Assembly (NCBI GenBank): GCA_026707325.1
Contig: JAPOXA010000205.1
Span: 1 to 41,246 of the forward strand
Origin: Acidobacteriota bacterium
GTDB taxonomy: Bacteria; Acidobacteriota; Thermoanaerobaculia; Multivoradales; Multivoraceae
Direction of reading: 5' to 3'
Length of the DNA: 41,246 nt
In this document: piece by piece, positions 27,119 to 33,594 of the stretch
How the letters are laid out: every line of letters starts with the position of its first letter
Position numbering within the stretch: the first letter of the stretch is position 1
Made by a program: the position numbers and the translations under genes
The notes under the pieces: model-generated
Database searches by the model: none
What the model saw: the letters and a program-made list of their open reading frames with translations, nothing else
What the model was told of the DNA's origin: nothing

Positions 27119-27496
27119 ATGTTGCGCCGGGCCGGTTCGCCACTCGCTGTCGTCAATGCACTCGCGCTGACGACCGCCACCCTGCTCACTGGAGCCTGGG
27201 ATCTGAGTGGCCACGGTCACGACGTGATCACGGCGAGCGCCGCCTACTGCGTGGTCGACCACGACGCGGAAACCTCCGGCATCGCCGGTGGCACCACGCT
27301 CGGCCAGGCCGCGGCGGCGCACGACCACTCCTGCGTCGCATGCAAACCGGGCCGCACCAAGTCCGTCGAGGATCGCAAGACCTCGATCGCCGGGCCGCTC
27401 GACCTCTCCTCCACCGCGTCAGGATCCGATCACGGACCCGGGCCAAGGAGTGGCGAGGGTTGGCGGCAAACCGCGCGCGGTCCGCCCCAAGGCTGA
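27119..27496 (+). CDS. small exported His/Cys protein upstream of receptor 1 (H-D-H-S-C-V-A-C)
   Basis: A 125-residue protein of no family I can name. An N-terminal hydrophobic segment (about 8-27, V-V-N-A-L-A-L-T-T-A-T-L-L-T-G-A-W) should act as signal peptide or anchor. G-H-G-H-D follows at about 31-35, then a variable stretch, H-D-H-S-C-V-A-C at about 68-75, and a low-complexity tail ending A-R-G-P-P. The paralog at 30393-30770 has the same length, the same N-terminal block and H-E-H-S-C-V-A-C. Paired His with C-x-x-C suggests binding of zinc, copper or another soft or borderline metal. DUF2946-like small proteins near metal receptors are a possible distant relation, not shown here. It precedes the first ZnuD-like receptor by 215 bases. 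Confidence 0.65.
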   Translation: MLRRAGSPLAVVNALALTTATLLTGAWDLSGHGHDVITASAAYCVVDHDAETSGIAGGTTLGQAAAAHDHSCVACKPGRTKSVEDRKTSIAGPLDLSSTASGSDHGPGPRSGEGWRQTARGPPQG

Positions 27497-27711
27497 GTCG
27501 ACACGTCTCCGATCCGCGCAGTGCGCGAGGCATCGGAGCCACCCCTCGCCAGGGAAAATGGCGGCCATGACGCGATCAGCCGCTAGCTGATCCCACGCAG
27601 TCGCCGCATTACGTCGCCGACGATTTCGGCCCGCTTCCATCGCAGCGGATAACGCAGCCAGCGCTACAACACCCTTCGACTCGGACTGAACGACCCAGGA
27701 ACTCCCCTACC
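27497..27711 (+). promoter_or_regulatory. structured leader before ZnuD-like receptor 1, homologous to 30771-31016
   Basis: This 215-base space has no gene but contains several hairpins: CTCCGAT (27507-27513) with ATCGGAG (27532-27538), enclosing CGCGC-AGT-GCGCG; CCCT-CGCC-AGGG (27543-27554); GATCAGC-CGCTA-GCTGATC (27574-27592); and GCCGA-N5-TCGGC (27616-27630). The last 61 bases before CCTACC-ATG match leader 2 at 54 of 61 positions, including CCCAGGAACTCC, which holds the likely ribosome site. This looks like a 5' leader that could sense a metal or bind a protein. It is not a riboswitch class I can name. Confidence 0.55.
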
Positions 27712-30303
27712 ATGCTCGCTAGCCACATCAAGGCCTTCAACTCCCAGCCGCGGCACCGGCCCCACCGGCGTCAGGCGGTGACGGGCGCCATTCTCTGCGC
27801 CCTCGTCCTACTCCTCATTCCATCGACGGTCGCCGCCCAGGAAACCGGTTCCGTCGCCGGCTCCGTAGAGACGCACGGCGAGAGAATCGTTCTCGCCGTG
27901 GCACGCATCCCCGCGCTCGGCATCAGCACCGCGGTGTCCGCGGACGGCGCGTTCCGATTCGACGAAGTGCCGGCTGGCACCCATCTCGTCGTCGTCGAGA
28001 TTCCCGCCTTCGGCTCTGCGAGCGAGACCGTCACCGTTGCGGGCGGCGACGAGGTGGATGTCCAGCTCGAAATGCGTCACGGGACGCACTTCGACGAGGT
28101 CGTGGTCACCGCGACCGGCGACCAGCGCCGCGCCTCCGAGCTGGCGAATCCCGTCTCCGTGCTGTCCGGCCCGGACCTCCAACTACGTCTTGGCGCCACA
28201 TTGGGCGAGACGCTGGAGGGCGAACCAGGCGTGCACTCGACGTCGTTCGTCCCCGGCGCCGGCCGGCCGATCATTCGCGGCCTGAGCGGCGCCCGGATCC
28301 GCGTCATGGAAAACGGACTCGACACCGGCGACGCCTCCGTCGTCAGCGCCGACCACGCCGTGACCTTCGAACCGGCGCACTCCGAACAGATCGAGGTGCT
28401 GCGCGGACCCGCCACGCTCCGTTTCGGTTCCGAGGCAATCGGCGGCGCGGTCAACATGGTCGACGGCCGGATCCCGAGCGAGAAGCCTGTCAGCGCGCTG
28501 AGAGGCACGATCGACCTTCGCGGCGGGTCCGTGGCCGACGAGCGAATGGGCGCGATCCATCTCAACGGCGGCGGCGGTGAATGGGCCTGGCACCTGGGCG
28601 CCGTGAGCCGGGAAACCGATCCGTATGAGATCCCCGGCCACGCACAGGTCGAGGAGGAGCACGACGATCACGACGAGGATCACGACGACCACGACGAAGA
28701 CGAGGATCACGACGACGAGGACGAGGACCACGACGACCACGAAGACGAGGATCACGACGACCACGACCACGAAGAGCACGAAGACGAGAACCCCTTCGGG
28801 ATCGTCCCGAACACGGATCTGATGACCGAGAGCGGGCGCTTCGGCTTCACCCGCTTCTTCGGCGACCGTGGCTCGATCGGCATCTCGGTCAGTGGTTTCG
28901 ACACGAACTACGGGCTCCCGCCCGGCGCCCACGCTCATCACGAACACGAGGATGAGCACGACCACGACGACGACCACGACGACGACCACGACGACGACCA
29001 CGACGACGACGACGACCACGACGACGAGGATCACGACGACGACGAGGATCACGACGACGACGAGGATCACGACGAGGACCACGAGGACGAAGACCACGAC
29101 GACCACGAGGACGAACACGGGCACGAAGAAGAGGAACTCCCGATCCGCGTCGACATGAACCAGCGCCGCGTGGACCTGCGGGCCGAGGCCCTGCCGATGG
29201 CGGGCGCCTTCCAGAAGATCGAGGTCCGGATGACGGGGACCGACTACGAGCACGTCGAGCTCGAAGGCCCCGACATCGGCACGACGTTCTCCAACGACTA
29301 CTTCGAGACACGGCTCGAGATGTTCCAGCGCGAGCGGGGCCGCAGCCGCGGCTCCGTCGGCCTCCAGTACTCGGACCGCGATCTCGCCGCCATCGGCGAG
29401 GAAGCCTTCGTTCCGCCGACACAGTCCCAGGGATGGGCCCTCTTTACCTCGCAGGAGATCGAGGCCGGTCCCGTCCGCTGGCAGTTCGGCGCTCGCTTCG
29501 AGCAGCTCGACCACAATCCGGTGAGTTCTCGGGACACCTCGCACGACGGCGTGTCCGCTTCAGCAGGCCTGGTCTGGGACGCCGGCTCCGACTGGACGCT
29601 AGGCGTTTCGGTCGCCCGCTCGGCCCGCCTGCCCGCGGCGGAGGAGCTCCATTCCGACGGCCTGCACGTCGCCACCCTGAGCTACGAGGTCGGTGACCCG
29701 AACCTGGAGAACGAGGTCGGCACCGGGTTCGACGTGTCGCTGCGCAAGACGGAAGGGCTGCTGACCGGCGAACTGACGCTCTTCAGCCAGAGCTTCAGCG
29801 ACTTCATCTACCAGCGGTTCACCGGCGAAGAGGAGGACGGATTCGCCGTCCTCCGCTACACCCAGGCCGACGCTTCCACCGAAGGGGCCGAACTCCGGCT
29901 CCGGCTGGAGTTGCTCGACCGGAACGACCATCACCTGCACATCCAGGCGATAGCGGACACGGTCGACGCGGAGCTCGACGCGGGCGGCAACCTGCCGCGG
30001 ATTCCGCCGATGAGCTTCGGCGCCGGCCTCCACTACCACGGCCACCACTGGCGCGCCGCCGTGGAAGGTCGCTGGTTCGACGACCAGAACGACGTCGCTG
30101 AACTGGAAACCCCAACCGAGGGCTACACCCTGGTCAACGCCCACGTCGGGCGGCGCTTCATCCTCGGCAACCAGATCCTCGACGTGCTGCTGCGGGGCCG
30201 CAACCTGACGGACGAGGAAGCGCGCGTGCACACGTCGTTCCTGAAGAACTTCAGACCGCTGCCCGGCAGGGACGTCACCCTGTCAGCCCGGTTCTGGTTC
30301 TAG
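27712..30303 (+). CDS. znuD-like: ZnuD-like TonB-dependent outer-membrane receptor 1
   Basis: An 863-residue protein. A long basic N-region and signal peptide (about 1-43) lead to a carboxypeptidase-regulatory-like domain (45-125), a plug (125-260: E-V-V-V-T-A-T-G, P-I-I-R-G-L-S-G-A-R-I-R-V, I-E-V-L-R-G-P-A-T-L) and a beta-barrel ending in R-F-W-F. As far as I recall Neisseria ZnuD, many blocks match: S-x-D-H-A in the plug (D214-H215, where ZnuD binds zinc), Y-G-L-P before a His-rich loop, L-H-V-A-T and V-H-T-S-F-L. Two segments (about 313-359 and 406-476) are almost only His, Asp and Glu and should face outside to gather zinc or a like metal. Uptake needs TonB energy. It follows the structured leader. 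Confidence 0.9.
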   Translation: MLASHIKAFNSQPRHRPHRRQAVTGAILCALVLLLIPSTVAAQETGSVAGSVETHGERIVLAVARIPALGISTAVSADGAFRFDEVPAGTHLVVVEIPAFGSASETVTVAGGDEVDVQLEMRHGTHFDEVVVTATGDQRRASELANPVSVLSGPDLQLRLGATLGETLEGEPGVHSTSFVPGAGRPIIRGLSGARIRVMENGLDTGDASVVSADHAVTFEPAHSEQIEVLRGPATLRFGSEAIGGAVNMVDGRIPSEKPVSALRGTIDLRGGSVADERMGAIHLNGGGGEWAWHLGAVSRETDPYEIPGHAQVEEEHDDHDEDHDDHDEDEDHDDEDEDHDDHEDEDHDDHDHEEHEDENPFGIVPNTDLMTESGRFGFTRFFGDRGSIGISVSGFDTNYGLPPGAHAHHEHEDEHDHDDDHDDDHDDDHDDDDDHDDEDHDDDEDHDDDEDHDEDHEDEDHDDHEDEHGHEEEELPIRVDMNQRRVDLRAEALPMAGAFQKIEVRMTGTDYEHVELEGPDIGTTFSNDYFETRLEMFQRERGRSRGSVGLQYSDRDLAAIGEEAFVPPTQSQGWALFTSQEIEAGPVRWQFGARFEQLDHNPVSSRDTSHDGVSASAGLVWDAGSDWTLGVSVARSARLPAAEELHSDGLHVATLSYEVGDPNLENEVGTGFDVSLRKTEGLLTGELTLFSQSFSDFIYQRFTGEEEDGFAVLRYTQADASTEGAELRLRLELLDRNDHHLHIQAIADTVDAELDAGGNLPRIPPMSFGAGLHYHGHHWRAAVEGRWFDDQNDVAELETPTEGYTLVNAHVGRRFILGNQILDVLLRGRNLTDEEARVHTSFLKNFRPLPGRDVTLSARFWF
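28651..29140 (+). repeat. two His/Asp/Glu-coding repeat tracts in receptor 1
   Basis: Bases 28651-28790 and 28930-29140 are built from GAC, GAG, GAT and CAC codons, with near-perfect 9- to 18-base periods such as CACGACGACGACGAGGAT. They code for the two metal-binding loops. The opposite strand of these tracts reads as poly-Val and is not a gene. Such tracts can grow or shrink by slippage. Confidence 0.75.
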
Positions 30304-30325
30304 AGGCGGATTCAAAGCAGGCCCG

Positions 30326-30360
30326 AGGGCTGTCCGGCATCCCAACCGCCGGACAGCCCT
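30326..30360 (+). terminator. strong hairpin between receptor 1 and the second small gene
   Basis: A perfect 13-base stem, AGGGCTGTCCGGC with GCCGGACAGCCCT, and a 9-base loop, 23 bases after the receptor 1 stop. There is no T-run after it, so it may be a factor-dependent terminator, an RNA stabiliser of the receptor 1 transcript or an attenuator. Confidence 0.6.
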
Positions 30361-30392
30361 GCCAACGCACCCGTAAATCCACGAACCTCTCC

Positions 30393-30770
30393 GTGCCGCG
30401 CCGGTCCCACTCGCGACTCGTTATCGTCAACGCCTTCGCGCTGACGATCGCCACGCTCGTCACAGGAGCCTGGGACGCGGGCTGCCACGACCACGACGCG
30501 CAGGCGGCAAGCAGCGCCTGGTCCGCGATCGGCAATCAAGCCGAGGCCACCGGGGTCACGAACCACGCCAGCCTTGCCAGCGCCTCGGCGCCGCACGAAC
30601 ACTCCTGCGTCGCCTGCAGGATCGGATCCTCGAAGCCCGCCGAGATCGGCAGGAACTCGGTCTCCAGGCCGCTCGACCCCGCTTCGGCCGCGATCAGGCC
30701 CGAGAACGACGGCAGCGCCAAGCGCGGCGCGCCCCGGCAGCAGGCCGCTCGCGGTCCGCCCTCAGCCTGA
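30393..30770 (+). CDS. small exported His/Cys protein upstream of receptor 2 (H-E-H-S-C-V-A-C)
   Basis: A 125-residue paralog of the protein at 27119, starting at GTG 30393. It keeps V-I-V-N-A-F-A-L-T-I-A-T-L-V-T-G-A-W-D at about 10-28, then C-H-D-H-D (about 31-35), H-E-H-S-C-V-A-C at about 68-75 and an A-R-G-P-P tail. The middle and tail differ much, so the conserved His and Cys residues stand out as kept by selection. The first copy has a Gly where this one has the Cys of C-H-D-H-D. Likely exported; function unknown, metal binding probable. It lies 33 bases after a strong hairpin and 246 bases before receptor 2. Confidence 0.65.
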   Translation: MPRRSHSRLVIVNAFALTIATLVTGAWDAGCHDHDAQAASSAWSAIGNQAEATGVTNHASLASASAPHEHSCVACRIGSSKPAEIGRNSVSRPLDPASAAIRPENDGSAKRGAPRQQAARGPPSA

Positions 30771-31016
30771 GTCGACAGCGGCTCCCGATCCGCGCAGTAA
30801 CGCGAAGCGTCGGAGCCTTCAGAAAGCAAACCAGGCGTCACCCACCCCGCTTCGGGGCGATGGCGACGACGCCACCGGCGGTCAGCCGTAGCTGACCCCA
30901 ACGGAATCGCGGCATCGCGCAGCCGACAAGTTCGGCCTGCTGTCACCGCTGCGGATTCCGCAGCCAGCGCCACAACACCCCTCGATTCGGTCTGAACCAC
31001 CCAGGAACTCCAAACC
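30771..31016 (+). promoter_or_regulatory. structured leader before ZnuD-like receptor 2, homologous to 27497-27711
   Basis: The 246-base space has no gene. Hairpins match leader 1 in order: GCTCC(C)GA (30781-30788) with TCGGAGC (30810-30816), enclosing CGCG-CAGTAA-CGCG; CCCCG-CTT-CGGGG (30845-30857); TGGCG-ACGA-CGCCA (30861-30874); GGTCAGC-CGTA-GCTGACC (30880-30897); and GCCGA-CAAGT-TCGGC (30922-30936). In the fourth, a G-C pair replaces the A-T pair of leader 1 with both sides changed. The region right before the ATG is nearly identical to leader 1. A further GCTGCGG-ATT-CCGCAGC (30948-30964) is found only here. Confidence 0.55.
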
Positions 31017-33509
31017 ATGCTCGCCACCTTCACCATGTTCTCCAACTCCCATCTCCGACGCCGGCCCCGCTGGCGCCGGGCGGTGATGGGCGCCACTCTC
31101 TGCGCCCTTGCCCTCCTTCTGAATCCGCCAACAGCCAACGGTCAGTCGACCGGTTCCATCGCCGGAACGGTCAGCAGCCCCGGTGAGGCCGGCATCTCGC
31201 TCGCCGTCGCCCGGCTCACCGAGCTGTCTCTCAGCGCCCCGGTGGCCGCGGACGGGACGTTTCGTTTCGCCGCCGTGCCTCCCGGCACGTATCTGCTGGT
31301 CGTCGACATCCCGTCCGTCGGCGTGACCAGCGAGCCGGTCACCGTCTCGGCCGGCCGCGAGACGACCGTCGAGCTGGAGTACGACCACTTCACCCACTTC
31401 GACGAGATCGTCGTCACCGCCTCCGGCGGTCTCCGGAACGAGTCCGAGCTACCAAACGCAATCTCCGTGCTGGGCGGCGCCGACTTGCAACTGCGCATGG
31501 GGGCGACGCTGGGCGAAGCCCTGGCGGGAGAACCGGGCCTGTCCTCGACGGCGTTCGTGCCGGGGGCGGCGCGGCCGATCATCCGCGGCCTGTCGAGCGC
31601 CCGCGTTCGGGTGCTCAACGGCGGCATGGGCACCGGTGACGTCTCCGTCGAGAGCCTCGATCACGCGGTCACGTCCGACCCGCTCCTGGCCGAGCAGATC
31701 GAAGTGCTGAGAGGTCCGGCCACGCTGCGCTACGGCTCGGGCGCCATCGGCGGCGCCGTGAACGTCGTCGACGGTCGCATTCCGGCCAATCGGGCCGCAA
31801 AGACCTTTGGCGGCAGGATCGACCTGGTCGGGGGCTCGGTTGCCGGCGAGAGGACGGGCGCGCTCCGGCTCAACGGCGGCGGCGGCGAGTGGGCGTGGCA
31901 CCTCGGGGCCGTCAGCCGGCAGACCGATCCGTACGAGATCCCGGGCTACGCCCGCCTCGAGGATGAACACGACGACCATGGCGACGACGACCATGACGAC
32001 CACGAGGACGAGGATCACGACGACGAGGATCACGACGACCACGAAGAGCACGAGGAAGAGAACAGCTTCGGCATCGTCCCGAACACGGACCTCATGACCG
32101 AGAGCGGCCGGTTCGGCTTCACCCGCTTCTTCGGCGACCGCGGCTTCCTAGGCGTCTCGTTCAGTGGCTTCCGCACGGACTACGGCATTCCTCCTGGCGC
32201 TCACAGCCATGCTCACCATGACCACGGCGACCATGACGATCACGACGACCATGGCCACGAGGACGAGGACCACGACGACCACGGCCACGAGGACGAGGAC
32301 CACGACGACCACGGCGAGGAAGAAGAGCACCATGAAGACGGTGACATTCGCCTGGACATGAAGCAGCAGCGCGTCGACCTCAGATCCAGCGTCTACCTGT
32401 CCGGGCCCGCCTTGGAGAGGCTCGAAGTGCAGATCTCAGGAACGGACTACGAACACGTCGAGTTCGAGAGCGGCCAGACCGGCGTCCAGTACACGAACGA
32501 TCTTCTGGAGACGCGGGTCGAGTTGTTCCGGCGCGAGCAGGGCGGAAGCCGGGGCAGCTTCGGGTTCCAGCATGTGAACCGCGAACTCGCCGCGGTCGGC
32601 GCCGAGGCCTTCATTCCCCCGACCCAATCGAACACCTGGGCCGTCTTCACCTCCCAGGAGATCGAAAGCGGCTCGGTTCGCTGGCAGTTCGGCGCCCGCG
32701 TCGAGCAGGCCGAGCACATTCCGATGAACGAACCCGAGTGGGCCGACGACGAGGGCGTTTCCGCGTCTGCCGGCTTGGTCTGGACGGCCAGCGAGGCGTG
32801 GAACCTCGGTCTGTCCGCCACCCGCTCAGTTCGTCTCCCCAGCCCGGGAGAGCTGTTCTCGTACGGCGCTCACATACCCACCCGGACCTTCGACATCGGC
32901 GATCCCGATCTGGACCAGGAAGTCGGCGCCGGTCTCGACCTGACGCTGCGCAAGGAGGAAGGAGTCATCCAGGGCAAGCTGACGCTGTTCCGGCAGGACT
33001 TCCAGGACTTCATCTACCACGCGTTCACCGGCACGGAGCTCGCGGGCTTCCCGGTCACCGTCTACAGTCAAGCCGACGCGACGATGAGCGGTGCCGAGCT
33101 CCACGCGCGGATCGAGCTGGCGGACTGGAATGGGCATGACCTGCACATGGAGATCCTGGGCGACACGGTCGACGCCGAGTTCGACGAAGGCGGCAACCTG
33201 CCGAGGATTCCACCCCTGAGCCTGGGCGCCGGCCTCCATTACCACGGCCACGACTGGCGGGCAGCGGTCGAATGGCGGTGGGTCGACGACCAGAACGATG
33301 TCGCGGAGCAGGAGACGCCGACCGACGGCTACACGATGCTGAACGCCCATGTCGGCCGGCGCTTCACGTTGAGGAACCAGATCTTCGACGTGCTCCTGCG
33401 GGGGCGGAACCTGACCGACGAGGAAGCCCGGGTGCATACGTCCCTCCTGAAGACGTTCGCGCCCCTGCCGGGGAGGGACATCACGCTGTCGGCCCGATTC
33501 TGGTTCTGA
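31017..33509 (+). CDS. znuD-like: ZnuD-like TonB-dependent outer-membrane receptor 2
   Basis: An 830-residue paralog of receptor 1 with the same layout: signal peptide (about 1-42, ending A-N-G-Q), regulatory-like domain (about 43-123), plug with the S-L-D-H-A zinc-site motif (D215-H216) and barrel ending R-F-W-F. Its two His/Asp/Glu loops are shorter (about residues 315-348 and 396-443) and contain H-G-H-E-D-E-D-H-D-D units. The barrel segment G-A-H-I-P-T holds the His that corresponds to L-H-V-A-T of receptor 1. Like receptor 1 it follows a small His/Cys gene and a structured leader. The different loop length suggests different affinity or metal choice (inference). Confidence 0.9.
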   Translation: MLATFTMFSNSHLRRRPRWRRAVMGATLCALALLLNPPTANGQSTGSIAGTVSSPGEAGISLAVARLTELSLSAPVAADGTFRFAAVPPGTYLLVVDIPSVGVTSEPVTVSAGRETTVELEYDHFTHFDEIVVTASGGLRNESELPNAISVLGGADLQLRMGATLGEALAGEPGLSSTAFVPGAARPIIRGLSSARVRVLNGGMGTGDVSVESLDHAVTSDPLLAEQIEVLRGPATLRYGSGAIGGAVNVVDGRIPANRAAKTFGGRIDLVGGSVAGERTGALRLNGGGGEWAWHLGAVSRQTDPYEIPGYARLEDEHDDHGDDDHDDHEDEDHDDEDHDDHEEHEEENSFGIVPNTDLMTESGRFGFTRFFGDRGFLGVSFSGFRTDYGIPPGAHSHAHHDHGDHDDHDDHGHEDEDHDDHGHEDEDHDDHGEEEEHHEDGDIRLDMKQQRVDLRSSVYLSGPALERLEVQISGTDYEHVEFESGQTGVQYTNDLLETRVELFRREQGGSRGSFGFQHVNRELAAVGAEAFIPPTQSNTWAVFTSQEIESGSVRWQFGARVEQAEHIPMNEPEWADDEGVSASAGLVWTASEAWNLGLSATRSVRLPSPGELFSYGAHIPTRTFDIGDPDLDQEVGAGLDLTLRKEEGVIQGKLTLFRQDFQDFIYHAFTGTELAGFPVTVYSQADATMSGAELHARIELADWNGHDLHMEILGDTVDAEFDEGGNLPRIPPLSLGAGLHYHGHDWRAAVEWRWVDDQNDVAEQETPTDGYTMLNAHVGRRFTLRNQIFDVLLRGRNLTDEEARVHTSLLKTFAPLPGRDITLSARFWF

Positions 33510-33542
33510 TGCTCCCTCCGGCCATGTAGCATGCCCGAACGG

Positions 33543-33559
33543 ACCCCACCGTTTGGGGT
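33543..33559 (+). promoter_or_regulatory. short hairpin between receptors 2 and 3
   Basis: ACCCCA-CCGTT-TGGGGT, a 6-base perfect stem in the 85-base space before receptor 3. There is no T-run. It might end the receptor 2 transcript or affect receptor 3 translation. Nothing like leaders 1 and 2 is present here; a plain GGAGGAG site precedes the ATG instead. Confidence 0.4.
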
Positions 33560-33594
33560 GACACGAACGCTCATCGGTCGGAGGAGCGCCCCTC

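Noticed and set aside
27497..27711. Leader as a cobalamin riboswitch
   Set aside because: I see no B12-box-like sequence and none of the conserved core blocks; the receptors look like zinc rather than cobalamin receptors.
28183..29544. Long minus-strand open frame with poly-Val/Leu/Ile stretches, opposite receptor 1
   Set aside because: It is the complement of the GAC/GAG/CAC repeat codons; the hydrophobic runs are an artefact and there is no ribosome site or known fold.
33510..33594. Third small His/Cys gene or leader before receptor 3
   Set aside because: The space is only 85 bases, with a plain ribosome site and a short unrelated hairpin.
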